Numbered from the stretch's first letter, positions 8,069 through 18,345 are shown. The stretch is DNA of 64,000 nucleotides from Streptomyces zhihengii (GCF_016919245.1 NZ_JAFEJA010000001.1:3710001-3774000); one strand, 5' to 3'. A program made the numbers and translations. Notes: generated by a model not told the origin, from the letters alone.

Positions 8069-8146
8069 CCGCGGGCCGGGTCGGCGGCCCGCGGAACACG
8101 GCAGCGGCCCCGTCCGCGCGCGCCGTGGGGCGGGCGGACGGGGCCG
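8069..8146. terminator. two hairpins between kinase gene and ilvD
   Basis: A 10-bp perfect stem (8069-8078 with 8085-8094) is followed by a 12-bp perfect stem (8105-8116 CGGCCCCGTCCG with 8135-8146). They lie between the convergent kinase gene and ilvD and can act in both directions. No U-tract is present. Confidence 0.7.
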
Positions 8147-8164
8147 GTGGCCGGAGCGGGGCGG

Positions 8165-10018
8165 TCAGCCCAGGAGGGAGACGTCGCGCACGGCGCCCTT
8201 GTCCGCGCTCGTCGCCATCGCCGCGTAGGCGCGCAGCGCCGCGGAGACCTTGCGTTCGCGGTTCTTCGGGGCGTACACGCCGTCGAGGGCCTCGCGCCGG
8301 GACGCCAGGGTGGCGTCGTCGACGAGCAGTTCGATGGAGCGGCCGGGGATGTCGATGCGGATCCGGTCACCGTCCTCGACGAGCGCGATCGTGCCTCCGG
8401 ACGCCGCCTCCGGGGAGGCGTGGCCGATCGAGAGGCCCGAGGTGCCGCCCGAGAAGCGGCCGTCCGTCACCAGCGCGCAGGTCTTGCCGAGGCCCCGGCC
8501 CTTGAGGAAGGAGGTCGGGTAGAGCATCTCCTGCATGCCGGGGCCGCCCTTGGGGCCCTCGTAGCGGATGACGACGACGTCGCCGTGGGTGATCTGCTTG
8601 TTGAGGATCTTCTCGACGGCCTCCTCCTGGGACTCGCAGACCACGGCCGGGCCCTCGAAGGTCCAGATGGACTCGTCGACGCCGGCCGTCTTCACCACGC
8701 AGCCGTCGACGGCGAGGTTGCCGCGGAGCACCGCGAGTCCGCCGTCCTCGGAGTAGGCGTGGGCCGCGTCCCGGATGCAGCCGCCGGCCGCGTCCAGGTC
8801 GAGGCCGTCCCAGCGCTCGGACTGGGAGAAGGCCTCGGCGGAGCGGACGCAGCCCGGGGCGGCGTGGAACAGCTCGACGGCCTCCTCGGTGGCCGAGCCG
8901 CCGCGGACGTCCCAGGCGCCCAGCCACTCCTTGACGGAGCGGGAGTGGACGGCGTGGACGTCCTCGTTGAGCAGCCCGGCGCGGTACAGCTCGCCCAGGA
9001 TCGCGGGGATGCCGCCGGCCCGGTGCACGTCCTCCATGTAGTACGTGCCGCGCGGGGCGACGTTGGGGGCGACCTTGGCCAGGCAGGGCACCCGGCGCGA
9101 GACCTCGTCCATGTCGCTCAGGCCGTAGTCGAGCTCGGCCTCCTGGGCCGCGGCGAGCAGGTGGAGGATCGTGTTGGTGGAACCGCCCATGGCGATGTCG
9201 AGGGCCATGGCGTTCTCGAACGCGGCGCGGGTGGCGATGTTGCGCGGCAGGACGGAGGCGTCGTCCTCGTCGTAGTGGCGGCGGGTGATGTCGACGACCG
9301 TGCGGGCGGCGTTCTCGTAGAGCGCGCGGCGGGCCGTGTGGGTGGCGAGGACGGAGCCGTTGCCCGGCAGGGAGAGGCCGATGGCCTCGGTCAGGCAGTT
9401 CATCGAGTTGGCGGTGAACATGCCGGAACAGGACCCGCAGGTCGGGCAGGCGTTCTCCTCGATGCGGAGGATGTCCTCGTCGGAGACCTTGTCGTTGACG
9501 GCCTCGGAGATCGCGTCGACCAGGTCGAGGGTGCGGACGGTGCCGTCGACGAGGGTGGCCCGGCCGGACTCCATGGGGCCGCCGGAGACGAAGACCGTCG
9601 GGATGTTGAGGCGCAGGGCGGCCATCAGCATGCCGGGGGTGATCTTGTCGCAGTTGGAGATGCAGATCAGGGCGTCGGCGCAGTGCGCCTCGACCATGTA
9701 CTCCACGCTGTCCGCGATCAGGTCGCGCGAGGGCAGGCTGTAGAGCATGCCGCCGTGGCCCATGGCGATGCCGTCGTCGACGGCGATCGTGTTGAACTCG
9801 CGGGCGATGCCGCCGGCGGCGGTGATGGCCTCGGAGACGATCCGGCCGACCGGCTGGAGGTGGGTGTGGCCGGGGACGAACTCGGTGAAGGAGTTGGCCA
9901 CCGCGATGATCGGCTTCCGCCCGATGTCGGCGCCCGGTACACCGGAGGCCCGCATCAGGGCGCGTGCGCCCGCCATGTTGCGGCCGTGGGTGACAGTGCG
10001 GGACCTCAGCTCGGGCAT
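8165..10018 (-). CDS. ilvD: dihydroxy-acid dehydratase
   Basis: Iron-sulfur enzyme (617 aa) that dehydrates 2,3-dihydroxy acids to 2-oxo acids, the third common step of isoleucine and valine synthesis. It starts [20 protein letters not shown] and carries [20 protein letters not shown]. Cluster-ligand regions are [17 protein letters not shown] and [20 protein letters not shown]; the length and motifs match the E. coli-type (long) family. GAGGAG 10 nt before the ATG is the ribosome binding site. It is a single-gene unit; the TetR gene behind it may share or have its own promoter. No leucine/valine leader peptide is visible upstream. Confidence 0.97.
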   Translation of the reverse strand: MPELRSRTVTHGRNMAGARALMRASGVPGADIGRKPIIAVANSFTEFVPGHTHLQPVGRIVSEAITAAGGIAREFNTIAVDDGIAMGHGGMLYSLPSRDLIADSVEYMVEAHCADALICISNCDKITPGMLMAALRLNIPTVFVSGGPMESGRATLVDGTVRTLDLVDAISEAVNDKVSDEDILRIEENACPTCGSCSGMFTANSMNCLTEAIGLSLPGNGSVLATHTARRALYENAARTVVDITRRHYDEDDASVLPRNIATRAAFENAMALDIAMGGSTNTILHLLAAAQEAELDYGLSDMDEVSRRVPCLAKVAPNVAPRGTYYMEDVHRAGGIPAILGELYRAGLLNEDVHAVHSRSVKEWLGAWDVRGGSATEEAVELFHAAPGCVRSAEAFSQSERWDGLDLDAAGGCIRDAAHAYSEDGGLAVLRGNLAVDGCVVKTAGVDESIWTFEGPAVVCESQEEAVEKILNKQITHGDVVVIRYEGPKGGPGMQEMLYPTSFLKGRGLGKTCALVTDGRFSGGTSGLSIGHASPEAASGGTIALVEDGDRIRIDIPGRSIELLVDDATLASRREALDGVYAPKNRERKVSAALRAYAAMATSADKGAVRDVSLLG

Positions 10019-10054
10019 CGTCGCTCGCTCCTCGTGACGGGTGTACCTGCCCCG

Positions 10055-10084
10055 AGCGTACGCCGCCGCTCCAAGATCTGGACA
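10055..10084 (-). promoter_or_regulatory. candidate ilvD promoter
   Basis: Minus-strand TGTCCA (10079-10084) and TACGCT (10055-10060) are separated by 18 nt and lie about 37 bases before the ilvD start. TACGCT is a common Streptomyces -10; the -35 is weak. Confidence 0.4.
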
Positions 10085-10111
10085 GCGCGTCCGGAATGCG
10101 GGACGGCCGGT

Positions 10112-10867
10112 TCAGCCCTCGGTCCCGCCGGCCGCGCCGGAGGGGCCGGCCGCGCCGCCGGAGGCCGCGTCGTCGGAGGTCGCATCGGGGCCGGCCGCGT
10201 CGTCGGAGACCGCGTCGTCGGTGGTCGCGTCGGGGCCGGCCGCACCGCCGGAGGGCGGGCCGGGTTCGGTGAGATAGCGCTGGAGGGTCGGCGCCACCAT
10301 CCGCACGATCTCCTCCGGGTCCGCCGAGGCGAGCGGCTCGACCTTCAGCACGTAGCGCAGCATCGCGATCCCGACCATCTGGGACGCCGCGAGCTCGGCC
10401 CGGAACCGGGCGTCCGGCACCTCCAGCTCGGCCGCCACCCGCTCCAGCAGCCGCCGCGCCACGAAGGCGCGCATCACCTTCGCCGCCCCCTCGTGGGTGA
10501 GCGCCGAGCGGATGACCGCGAGCATCGGGGCCCGGCTGACCGGGTTCTCCCAGACCGCGACGAAGTAGCGGGCCAGCCGTTCGCCGACGCCCTCGGTGGA
10601 CGGGCCGAGGATCGTGGGGACGACGAGCGCGGGCTCGAAGGAGACCTCGACGGAGGCCGCGAAGACGTCGTCCTTGGTGCCGAAGTAGTGGTGGACGAGC
10701 GCGGCGTCCACGCCCGCAGCCCGGGCGATGCCGCGCATGGTCGTCCGGTCGTAGCCCCGCTCGGCGAACTCCGCCCGCGCCGCCCCGAGGATCCGCTCCC
10801 GCGCGCCGGGCCCCTCGTCCGCCGACGTGCGGGCGGGCCGGCCGCGGCGCCTGGGCTCCCCGGTCAT
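10112..10867 (-). CDS. TetR family regulator with acidic repeat tail
   Basis: 251-aa repressor-like protein. The N-terminal helix-turn-helix spans about residues 20-70 ([20 protein letters not shown], then [18 protein letters not shown]). The ligand domain resembles the TetR_C_17/AefR-like group. The last 45 residues are a repeat of Gly-Ala-Ala-Gly-Pro-Asp-Ala-Thr with Asp-Asp, encoded by a DNA tandem repeat and absent from ordinary TetR proteins. The start overlaps the stop of the sugar-isomerase-like gene by 4 bp (ATGA), so both are made from one mRNA. Targets are unknown; autoregulation of this two-gene unit is the simplest guess. Confidence 0.88.
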   Translation of the reverse strand: MTGEPRRRGRPARTSADEGPGARERILGAARAEFAERGYDRTTMRGIARAAGVDAALVHHYFGTKDDVFAASVEVSFEPALVVPTILGPSTEGVGERLARYFVAVWENPVSRAPMLAVIRSALTHEGAAKVMRAFVARRLLERVAAELEVPDARFRAELAASQMVGIAMLRYVLKVEPLASADPEEIVRMVAPTLQRYLTEPGPPSGGAAGPDATTDDAVSDDAAGPDATSDDAASGGAAGPSGAAGGTEG

Positions 10868-11682
10868 GAGATGCGGGACGCGGAGGCCAGATGCAGCCGG
10901 GTGAAGGCCAGCGCCTCCGCGAGGTCCGCCTCGCGCTCGGCCGCCGACATGGCGCGCCGGGTGTTGACCTCGATGACGACATGGCCGTCGAAGCCCGTGC
11001 GCGCCAGCCGCTCCAGCAGCTCCGCGCACGGCTGGTCGCCCCGGCCGGGGACCAGGTGCTCGTCCTTGGCCGAGCCCTTGCCGTCGGCGAGGTGGACATG
11101 GGCGAGCCGGTCGCCCATGCGGTCGACCATGGCCATGGTGTCGGTCCGGGAGGTCGCCGTGTGCGAGAGGTCGACGGTGAAGTGGCGGTAGTCGTCCTTG
11201 GTGACGTCCCAGTCGGGCGCGTAGGCGAGCATCTCGCGGTCGCGGTAGCGCCACGGGTACATGTTCTCCACCGCGAAGCGGACGTCCGTCTCGTCCGCCA
11301 TCCGCCAGATGCCCCGCACGAACTCGCGGCCGTAGCTGCGCTGCCAGCGGAACGGCGGGTGCACGACGACCGTCGACGCGCCGAGCTTCTCGGCCGCGGC
11401 CTGTGCCCGCTGGAGCTTGACCCACGGGTCGGTGGACCAGACGCGCTGCGTGATCAGCAGGCAGGGCGCGTGGACGGCGTGGATCGGGACCTGGTGGTAG
11501 TCGGAGAGTCTGCGCAGCGCCTCGATGTCCTGGCTGACGGGATCCGTCCACACCATGACCTCGACGCCGTCGTAGCCGAGGCGCGCGGCGACCTCGAAGG
11601 CCGTCGCCGTGGACTCCGGGTAGACGGAGGCCGTCGACAGGACGACCTTCGCGTCCGGGATGCGCACCACTGGTTCTGCCAC
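10864..11682 (-). CDS. sugar phosphate isomerase/epimerase-like TIM barrel
   Basis: 272-aa protein of the xylose-isomerase-like/AP-endonuclease-2 TIM-barrel fold. Metal-binding-type residues appear in [45 protein letters not shown] and [10 protein letters not shown], spaced as in IolE/IolI-type epimerases. The C-terminal part is consistent with a complete barrel. Substrate cannot be deduced; sugar, inositol or endonuclease IV-like functions are all possible for the fold. GTG at 11682 is the start, with a weak AGG upstream. It is translationally coupled to the TetR gene, suggesting the regulator responds to a metabolite of this pathway. Confidence 0.82.
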   Translation of the reverse strand: MAEPVVRIPDAKVVLSTASVYPESTATAFEVAARLGYDGVEVMVWTDPVSQDIEALRRLSDYHQVPIHAVHAPCLLITQRVWSTDPWVKLQRAQAAAEKLGASTVVVHPPFRWQRSYGREFVRGIWRMADETDVRFAVENMYPWRYRDREMLAYAPDWDVTKDDYRHFTVDLSHTATSRTDTMAMVDRMGDRLAHVHLADGKGSAKDEHLVPGRGDQPCAELLERLARTGFDGHVVIEVNTRRAMSAAEREADLAEALAFTRLHLASASRIS

Positions 11683-11724
11683 GAGGGACAGCCTAAAGGG
11701 ACGAACTCGTCGGTAGGGAGCCCG

Positions 11725-12660
11725 TCACCCGCCGGCCGGGAGGTGGTCGAGGCGGCGCAGGATGACGCCCTCGCGCAGCGCCCAGGGGCAGATCTCCAGC
11801 CGCTCGGCCCCGAAGAGGTCCATCGCCGCCTCCGCGACCAGGGCTCCTGCCAGCAGTTGCCCGGCCCGCCCCGGGGAGACGCCGGGCAGCTCCGAGCGGT
11901 CCTCGACGGTCATCGTGGCGAGCCTCGGCACCCACTCGGCGAGTGACGAACGACTCAGATCGCGCTGCACGTACACGCCCTCCGCGGTCCGCGCGGCTCC
12001 GGCTATCCGGGCGAGCTGCTTGAACGTCTTGGAGGTGGCGACGATGTGGTCCGGCCGGCCGAGCCTGCTGAACTCGCCGACGGTCCGGGCGATCTCGGTG
12101 CGGACGTAGCGGCGCAGCGCCTTGACGTCCTGGGGGTCCGGCGGGTCGCCGGGCAGCCGGCTCGCGGTCAGCCGCCCCGCGCCCAGCGGCAGGGAGACGG
12201 CCGCGGCCGGGTCCTCGTCCATGCCGTACGCGATCTCCAGCGAGCCGCCGCCGATGTCGAGGACGAGCAGCTTGCCCGCGGACCAGCCGAACCAGCGGCG
12301 GACCGCGAGGAAGGTGAGCCGGGCCTCCTCCTCGCCCGAGAGGACCGTGAGGTCGACCCCGGTCTCGGCCTTCACCCTGGCCAGCACCTGGTCGGCGTTG
12401 CCCGCCTCGCGGACGGCGGAGGTGGCGAAGGAGAGGACCTCCTCGCACCCCTGGTCCTCGGCGGCCTGGAGGGCCTCGCCGATGGTCTTGGTCAGCAGAC
12501 CGACGCCCTCGGCGCCGATGTGGCCCTGTGCGTCGAGCAGCTCGGCGAGGCGCAGCTCCGCCTTGTGGGAGTGCGCGGGCAGCGGGCGGGCGCCGGGATG
12601 CGCGTCCACCGCCAGCAGGTGCACCGTGTTCGAACCGACGTCGAGGACTCCGAGTCTCAT
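11725..12660 (-). CDS. Ppx/GppA family phosphatase
   Basis: 311-aa exopolyphosphatase/guanosine pentaphosphate phosphatase family member with the sugar-kinase/actin fold. The first phosphate loop is [19 protein letters not shown] at the extreme N-terminus and the second is [15 protein letters not shown] near residue 135. The catalytic Glu region is [14 protein letters not shown]. It is the short actinobacterial form without the C-terminal HD domain of E. coli Ppx. It probably hydrolyses polyphosphate or (p)ppGpp-related nucleotides; the sequence does not distinguish them. The start ATG at 12660 lies only 40 bp from the divergent start of the next gene, so they share a compact promoter region. 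Confidence 0.9.
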   Translation of the reverse strand: MRLGVLDVGSNTVHLLAVDAHPGARPLPAHSHKAELRLAELLDAQGHIGAEGVGLLTKTIGEALQAAEDQGCEEVLSFATSAVREAGNADQVLARVKAETGVDLTVLSGEEEARLTFLAVRRWFGWSAGKLLVLDIGGGSLEIAYGMDEDPAAAVSLPLGAGRLTASRLPGDPPDPQDVKALRRYVRTEIARTVGEFSRLGRPDHIVATSKTFKQLARIAGAARTAEGVYVQRDLSRSSLAEWVPRLATMTVEDRSELPGVSPGRAGQLLAGALVAEAAMDLFGAERLEICPWALREGVILRRLDHLPAGG

Positions 12661-12700
12661 GGACCGAACGCTACTGCCGACTCGCGCATACGCTGGAGCC

Positions 12701-13528
12701 GTGCCAAAGACGAAAAAGGCGAAGCCGGGCAAAGCCGCTCCCGTGCAGCAGACCGAGCAGGACGAGAAGGGCCTGGACTTCCCCCGGGCCTGGGTGGAGT
12801 TCCCCGATCCCGCGGACGACGAACAGGTCTTCCGCTGCGATCTGACCTGGCTGACCTCGCGCTGGACCTGCATCTTCGGCAGCGGCTGCCAGGGGATCCA
12901 GGCGGGGCGCGCGGACGACGGCTGCTGCACGCTGGGCGCACACTTCTCGGACGAGGACGACGAGGAGCGCGTGGCGGGGCATGTCGCGCGCCTCACGCCG
13001 GAGCTGTGGCAGTTCCACGGCGTGGGCACCGACTCCGGCTGGGTGCAGGAGGACGAGGACGGCGAGCGCCAGACGCGCCGCTGGGAGGGGTCGTGCATCT
13101 TCCAGAACCGTCCGGGCTTCGCGGGCGGCGCGGGCTGCTCGCTGCACATCCTGGCGCTGCGGGAGGGCCGGGAGCCGCTGGAGACGAAGCCGGACGTGTG
13201 CTGGCAGCTCCCGGTGCGGCGGACGTACGACTGGATCGACCGGCCGGACGACACCCGGGTGCTGCAGATCTCGATCGGTGAGTACGACCGCAGGGGCTGG
13301 GGTTCGGGCGGGCACGACCTGCACTGGTGGTGCACCTCGGCGACCTCGGCGCACGGCGCGGGCGATCCGGTCTACGTGACCTACCGGCCGGAGCTGACCG
13401 AGCTGATGGGCAAGGAGGCGTACGACGTGCTGGTGGAGCTGTGCGAGGCGCGCCTCGCCTCGTCGCTGCCGCTGGTCGCGCCGCACCCGGCCGACCCCCG
13501 CGGGCGGACGGAGCCCGGGGCGCGCTGA
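12701..13528 (+). CDS. uncharacterised Cys-rich protein, possible metal binder
   Basis: 275-aa protein of no family I can name confidently. A basic N-terminus ([13 protein letters not shown]) precedes a body with about nine Cys, including [42 protein letters not shown] and [10 protein letters not shown]. The CxxxxxC...CC spacing recalls zinc/iron-chelating YkgJ-type or DUF3109 proteins, and the C-terminal half ends with [19 protein letters not shown]. No signal peptide or membrane segment is seen. The GTG at 12701 follows CTGGAG closely; a TACGCT hexamer 6 nt upstream also allows a leaderless mRNA. It is divergent from the Ppx gene. Function is unknown; metal binding is an inference from the Cys pattern only. 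Confidence 0.8.
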   Translation: MPKTKKAKPGKAAPVQQTEQDEKGLDFPRAWVEFPDPADDEQVFRCDLTWLTSRWTCIFGSGCQGIQAGRADDGCCTLGAHFSDEDDEERVAGHVARLTPELWQFHGVGTDSGWVQEDEDGERQTRRWEGSCIFQNRPGFAGGAGCSLHILALREGREPLETKPDVCWQLPVRRTYDWIDRPDDTRVLQISIGEYDRRGWGSGGHDLHWWCTSATSAHGAGDPVYVTYRPELTELMGKEAYDVLVELCEARLASSLPLVAPHPADPRGRTEPGAR

Positions 13529-13540
13529 GCCGGCGGGAAC

Positions 13541-13569
13541 GGGCCGGGCGGGACGAACCCGCCCGGCCC
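13541..13569. terminator. bidirectional hairpin terminator
   Basis: A perfect 12-bp stem (13541-13552 GGGCCGGGCGGG with 13558-13569) and a 5-nt loop lie right after the stop of the Cys-rich gene and before the convergent sigma-like fusion gene. Confidence 0.75.
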
Positions 13570-13705
13570 CGCCGTGCGCCGGGCCGGCGGCGGAGCGGCG
13601 CCCCGGGACGCCTCGGGTGCGGCACCGGCGGCCGGTGCGTGCGCCGTGCCACGGAAGCGTTCGTGCGCCGGGCCACGACGGCGGCGGGGTGCCGGGGGGC
13701 CACGG

Positions 13706-15412
13706 TCAGCCCGACGGCGGCGGGGTGCCGGGGGACGACGGCGGGTCCGGGGAGGGCGGCGGATCCGACGACGGCGGCGGGCCGGTCGGGTCGGGGCCGG
13801 GCGACGACGGGGGCTCGGTGGTCGGCGGCGGGGTGGTCGGATCCGGGCCGGGCGACGAGGGCGGCGGGGTGGTCGGCGGCGTCGTCCCCGGCCGGCCGGG
13901 AATCGGCGGACGCGACGCCGTGCCGTGCTCCCCGCGCCCGCGGATGGCGACGACGGCTCCGGAGGGGTCGACCCCGACCTGGGCCCGCCAGTAGCCGGCG
14001 GGCTCGCGGGCGGAGTCGACGGTCACCAGGAGAGTGATCGTTTCGCCGGGGTCCAGCGTGCCCGAGGAGCGGGGGATGCGGAGCCAGGAGGCGTCCGTCC
14101 AGAGCGAGAAGGTGACCGGCGAGCCGCCCGACGCGGTGAGGGTGATCAGCGTCGTGTCCCCGCCCGGCCGCGCCTCGACGGTGAGCCGGCCGGGCCCCGT
14201 GCCGGAGGCGGACGGGGGCGCCGGAGGACCGGTGCTGATCACCTCGACCGAGACGTCCGGGGCGTGCGGGTCCGCCGTGAACCGGGGGTCGGGCCGGGCG
14301 CTGGCGTTCCCCGCGTTCTCGTAGTGGCCGTAGCGGCCCTCCTCGCCGGAGCCGTCCTCGGCGCTCACCGTGGGCCCGCGCTCGGCCTCGCCCGTCAGCG
14401 GGGCGCCCCGGTAGGCGGCCCACAGCGCGAGGACCGGGGCCGCGACGACCGTGGCGACGACCGTCGTGGTCACCGCCCGGGCGCGCAGCCGGTCACGCCG
14501 GGCGGCGTGGTCCTTCGGGTCCAGCGGGAAGCCGCCGGGGCCGAACCGCAGGGCGCCCGCCCGTGCCCGGGGCGCCTTGTGCATGGCCAGATAGGCGGCG
14601 GAGCGCGGGGCCTTCAGGATCGGCAGCGCCGCCGGGGCGACCTCGGAACCGGGCCACGGGCCGGCCGCCCCGGCCCGCTCCGCGGCCCGCCGGCAGCGGG
14701 GGCAGTCGTCGACGTGGCGGACCAGTTCGCGGCGCAGGGCGGCGGAGAGCACGACCCGGCTGTCGCCGGTGAGCCGGGCGACCGAGGGGCAGGTGCCGCG
14801 CTCGACCACGGCGAGGGCCGCCCTGGTCCGCTCCACCTCGCAGACGGCGGCGGCCAGCAGCTCGCGGGCCGCTGCGGGGCCGAGGCCGAGGACGGAGGCC
14901 ACCCCGGCGTGGCCGAGGCCGTGGCGCACGGAGAGTTCGAGGGCCTCGCGCTGCTCGGGGGTGGTGCCGGCCGCCTCCGGCCAGGCCAGCAGGGCCAGTT
15001 CGGCGCGGTGCCGGTCGTCGGAGCCGGCCGCCCGTCCGCCGTCCGCGGACCCGGCCGCGCCCGTGCCCGCCGGGTCGGCCGCCCGGCCCGTGTGCGCGCC
15101 GGGGCGCCTGCGGCGCTGTTCGGCCAGCCGGCGCAGACAGGCCCAGCGCGCGAGCGCGTACAGCCACGCCTTGCGGGCGGGCTCCTCGGCGGGGCAGCGG
15201 GTGCGCTGGCGCTCGGCGACGGCGAGGACGTCGCCGAGCACCGCCGTCGCGGCGTCGTGGTCGCACAGGACGGAGAGACAGTAGGTGAACAGGCCGTCGA
15301 GGTACGGCTCGTAGCGTGCGGGGGGCCGCTCCGAGGCGGAACGGGACGGGCGGCGGTGCGCCCGGTGTGCGCCGGTGGTGTGGGGAGGAGGGTCCAGCCT
15401 GCTGCTCGTCAC
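13706..15412 (-). CDS. sigma-like / zinc-finger / membrane / BACON-domain fusion
   Basis: 568-aa single polypeptide. Residues about 30-190 look like an ECF sigma factor: YLDGLFTYCLSVLCDHDAA and RKAWLYALARWACLRRLAEQ (region 2), then TPEQREALELSVRHGLGHAG and a helix-turn-helix-like GVASVLGLGPAAARELL (region 4). At about 232 an anti-sigma-type HVDDCPRC gives the HxxxCxxC zinc motif. One membrane segment lies at about 312-333. Outside, about 395-485, is a BACON/Ig-like domain (ITLTASGGSPVTFSLWTDAS, WLRIPRSSGTLDPGETITL). The tail is Pro/Thr/Ser-rich with PSSPGPDPT repeats. I infer a membrane-anchored regulator combining sigma, anti-sigma and sensor parts; DNA binding is unproven because region 2 is divergent. 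GTG at 15412 is preferred to GTG at 15439, but neither has a clear Shine-Dalgarno sequence. Confidence 0.8.
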   Translation of the reverse strand: MTSSRLDPPPHTTGAHRAHRRPSRSASERPPARYEPYLDGLFTYCLSVLCDHDAATAVLGDVLAVAERQRTRCPAEEPARKAWLYALARWACLRRLAEQRRRRPGAHTGRAADPAGTGAAGSADGGRAAGSDDRHRAELALLAWPEAAGTTPEQREALELSVRHGLGHAGVASVLGLGPAAARELLAAAVCEVERTRAALAVVERGTCPSVARLTGDSRVVLSAALRRELVRHVDDCPRCRRAAERAGAAGPWPGSEVAPAALPILKAPRSAAYLAMHKAPRARAGALRFGPGGFPLDPKDHAARRDRLRARAVTTTVVATVVAAPVLALWAAYRGAPLTGEAERGPTVSAEDGSGEEGRYGHYENAGNASARPDPRFTADPHAPDVSVEVISTGPPAPPSASGTGPGRLTVEARPGGDTTLITLTASGGSPVTFSLWTDASWLRIPRSSGTLDPGETITLLVTVDSAREPAGYWRAQVGVDPSGAVVAIRGRGEHGTASRPPIPGRPGTTPPTTPPPSSPGPDPTTPPPTTEPPSSPGPDPTGPPPSSDPPPSPDPPSSPGTPPPSG

Positions 15413-15687
15413 TCCGCGACCGTAGGGGCAGTGACGCACCCTGTTCGCACCGCTTGAATGCTTTTAACCCCTACGGGTGAACAGTTCCCTCGAAGGGGGA
15501 CAGGAAGGACAGATTCCGCGCTTCTTCCGATCATGCTCCTTCCGATCGCCGGACCACGGCCCCCTCGCACCGGACCGACCGCGCTCCCCGCGCCCGCGCA
15601 CGCGCCCTGCCCCGCTCCCGCCGCCGCGCCCCGTGCCCGCCCGGGTGCGGCGCCGGGACTGTCGGTGGTCACCGCTACGGTTTGCGC

Positions 15688-17082
15688 ATGGCTGCCCGTA
15701 CGAAAACCGCGAAGGACCGGCCGTCCTACCGCTGCACCGAATGCGGCTGGACGACCGCGAAGTGGCTCGGCCGCTGCCCCGAGTGCCAGGCCTGGGGCAC
15801 GGTCGAGGAGTACGGCGCGCCCGCGGTCCGCACCACCGCGGCCGGCCGGGTCTCCACCGCCGCCCTGCCCATCGGCCAGGTCGACGCCCGGCAGGCGGCC
15901 GCGCGCACCACGGGGGTCGACGAGCTCGACCGCGTCCTCGGCGGCGGGCTGGTGCCGGGCGCCGTGGTGCTGCTCGCCGGGGAGCCCGGCGTCGGCAAGT
16001 CCACCCTGCTGCTGGACGTGGCCGCCAAGGCCGCGGGCCCCGACCACCCCACCCTGTACGTGACGGGCGAGGAGTCGGCGAGCCAGGTCCGGCTGCGCGC
16101 CGACCGGATCAACGCCCTCGCCGACCACCTCTACCTCGCCGCGGAGACGGACCTCTCCGCCGTCCTCGGCCATCTCGACGCGGTCAAGCCCTCGTTGCTC
16201 GTCCTCGACTCCGTGCAGACGGTGGCCTCGCCCGAGATCGACGGCGCGCCCGGCGGCATGGCCCAGGTCCGCGAGGTCGCGGGCGCGCTGATCCGCGCCT
16301 CCAAGGAGCGGGGCATGTCGACGCTGCTGGTCGGCCATGTGACGAAGGACGGCGCGATCGCCGGCCCCCGCCTGCTGGAGCACCTCGTCGACGTGGTGCT
16401 CCACTTCGAGGGCGACCGGCACGCCCGGCTGCGGCTCGTCCGCGGCGTGAAGAACCGCTACGGCGCGACCGACGAGGTCGGCTGCTTCGAACTGCACGAC
16501 GAGGGCATCACCGGCCTCGCCGACCCCTCCGGCCTCTTCCTCACCCGGCGTGACGAGCCCGTCCCCGGCACCTGCCTGACCGTGACCCTCGAAGGCCGCC
16601 GTCCGCTGGTCGCCGAGGTGCAGGCGCTCACCGTCGACTCCCAGATCCCCTCCCCCCGGCGGACCACCTCCGGGCTGGAGACCTCGCGGGTGTCGATGAT
16701 GCTCGCCGTGCTGGAGCAGCGCGGCCGGATCTCGGCGCTCGGCAAGCGCGACATCTACAGCGCGACGGTGGGCGGGGTGAAGCTCTCCGAGCCCGCCGCC
16801 GACCTGGCCGTCGCGCTCGCCCTCGCCTCCGCCGCCAGTGACACGCCGCTGCCGCAGAATCTGGTGGCCATCGGCGAGGTGGGCCTCGCGGGCGAGGTCC
16901 GGCGCGTCACCGGGGTGCAGCGGCGGCTGGCCGAGGCGCACCGGCTGGGCTTCACCCACGCCCTGGTCCCCACCGACCCGGGCAGGATCCCGGCGGGGAT
17001 GCGGGTGACGGAGGTGGCCGACATGGGCGACGCCCTGCGGGTGCTGCCGCGCGGCCGCCGGAAGGCCCCGGAGGAGGCGTAA
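15688..17082 (+). CDS. radA: DNA repair protein RadA
   Basis: 464-aa RecA-like ATPase that promotes branch migration of recombination intermediates. An N-terminal C4 zinc finger (RCTECGWTTAKWLGRCPEC) is followed by Walker A LLAGEPGVGKSTLLL near residue 100 and the RadA-specific KNRYG motif (RGVKNRYGATDEVG). The C-terminal Lon-like domain contains LAVALALASAASDTPLPQN and GEVGLAGEVRRVTGVQ. The ATG at 15688 follows TACGGT by 6 nt, so the mRNA is probably leaderless. disA lies 138 bp downstream on the same strand; RadA and DisA are functionally linked in Bacillus, where RadA limits DisA cyclase activity. Confidence 0.97.
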   Translation: MAARTKTAKDRPSYRCTECGWTTAKWLGRCPECQAWGTVEEYGAPAVRTTAAGRVSTAALPIGQVDARQAAARTTGVDELDRVLGGGLVPGAVVLLAGEPGVGKSTLLLDVAAKAAGPDHPTLYVTGEESASQVRLRADRINALADHLYLAAETDLSAVLGHLDAVKPSLLVLDSVQTVASPEIDGAPGGMAQVREVAGALIRASKERGMSTLLVGHVTKDGAIAGPRLLEHLVDVVLHFEGDRHARLRLVRGVKNRYGATDEVGCFELHDEGITGLADPSGLFLTRRDEPVPGTCLTVTLEGRRPLVAEVQALTVDSQIPSPRRTTSGLETSRVSMMLAVLEQRGRISALGKRDIYSATVGGVKLSEPAADLAVALALASAASDTPLPQNLVAIGEVGLAGEVRRVTGVQRRLAEAHRLGFTHALVPTDPGRIPAGMRVTEVADMGDALRVLPRGRRKAPEEA

Positions 17083-17220
17083 GGGGCGCCCCGGCGGCGC
17101 CGGCGGCCGCTTCGCGCGAGCGCCCCGCGGACACCCCTCGGCGTACTCCCCACGGGACGACAGGCCTCGCCGGTAGACTTTGCCCTGGTCTCGCCCACCC
17201 GTACGAGCCGGAGGAGTGCA

Positions 17221-18345
17221 GTGGCAGCCAAGGACGGGGCAGCAGCACCCGGAAAGTCCGGCCAAGGCACGGGCAACGAAGCGCAGATCCGTGCCGCCCT
17301 GAGCGCGGTCGCCCCGGGCACCGCCCTGCGCGACGGCCTGGAGCGCATCCTGAGGGGGAACACCGGAGGGCTGATCGTTCTCGGCATGGACAAGACCGTC
17401 GAGTCCATGTGCACCGGCGGCTTCGTCCTCGACGTGGAGTTCGCCGCGACCCGGCTGCGCGAGCTGTGCAAGCTGGACGGCGCGCTCATCCTCGACAAGG
17501 ACATCTCCAAGATCCACCGGGCCGGCGTGCAGCTCGTCCCGGACGCGTCCATCCCCACCGAGGAGACCGGCACCCGGCACCGCACCGCGGACCGGGTGTC
17601 CCGCCAGTGCGGCTTCCCGGTGGTGTCGGTCTCGCAGTCGATGCGGCTGATCGCGCTGTACGTGGACGGTGAGCGCCGGGTCCTGGAGGAGTCGGCCGCG
17701 ATCCTGTCCCGCGCCAACCAGGCGCTGGCCACCCTGGAGCGCTACAAGCTCCGGCTCGACGAGGTCGCCGGCACGCTCTCGGCGCTGGAGATCGAGGACC
17801 TGGTCACCGTCCGGGACGTCACCGCGGTGGCGCAGCGGCTGGAGATGGTGCGCCGGATCGCCACCGAGATCGCCGAGTACGTGGTGGAGCTGGGCACCGA
17901 CGGCCGTCTGCTCGCCCTCCAGCTCGACGAGTTGATCGCCGGGGTCGAGCCGGAGCGCGAGCTGGTGGTCCGGGACTACGTGCCGGAGCCGACCGCGAAG
18001 CGCTCCCGCACCGTGCACGAGGCGCTCGCCGAGCTGGACGCGCTGAGCCACACCGAGCTGCTCGAACTGCCCGTGGTGGCGAGGGCCCTGGGCTACAGCG
18101 GCTCCCCGGAGACGCTGGACTCGGCGGTGTCGCCGCGCGGCTACCGCCTGCTGGCCAAGGTGCCGAGGCTGCCGGGCGCGATCATCGAGCGCCTGGTCGA
18201 GCACTTCGGCGGTCTCCAGAAGCTGCTGGCCGCCAGTGTCGACGACCTCCAGGCCGTGGACGGCGTGGGCGAGGCGCGGGCGCGCAGCGTGCGCGAGGGC
18301 CTGTCGCGGCTCGCCGAGTCCTCCATCCTGGAGCGGTACGTCTGA
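17221..18345 (+). CDS. disA: DNA integrity scanning diadenylate cyclase
   Basis: 374-aa octameric enzyme that makes c-di-AMP from two ATP and scans DNA for branched structures. The DAC domain carries the DGA motif ([14 protein letters not shown]) and the RHR motif ([16 protein letters not shown]). A helical linker follows, then C-terminal helix-hairpin-helix DNA-binding segments ([37 protein letters not shown]). GGAGGA 6 nt before the GTG at 17221 fixes the start. A TAGACT -10-like hexamer at about 17175 suggests its own promoter. c-di-AMP controls potassium and osmotic balance and, in Streptomyces, wall hydrolase genes. The final codons resemble the direct repeats that lie just downstream. 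Confidence 0.97.
   Translation: MAAKDGAAAPGKSGQGTGNEAQIRAALSAVAPGTALRDGLERILRGNTGGLIVLGMDKTVESMCTGGFVLDVEFAATRLRELCKLDGALILDKDISKIHRAGVQLVPDASIPTEETGTRHRTADRVSRQCGFPVVSVSQSMRLIALYVDGERRVLEESAAILSRANQALATLERYKLRLDEVAGTLSALEIEDLVTVRDVTAVAQRLEMVRRIATEIAEYVVELGTDGRLLALQLDELIAGVEPERELVVRDYVPEPTAKRSRTVHEALAELDALSHTELLELPVVARALGYSGSPETLDSAVSPRGYRLLAKVPRLPGAIIERLVEHFGGLQKLLAASVDDLQAVDGVGEARARSVREGLSRLAESSILERYV

Noticed and set aside
12046..12700. N-terminal extension of the Cys-rich gene into the Ppx gene
   Set aside because: The open frame continues upstream for over 190 codons, but it is antisense to Ppx and low complexity; the GTG at 12701 is the first plausible start.
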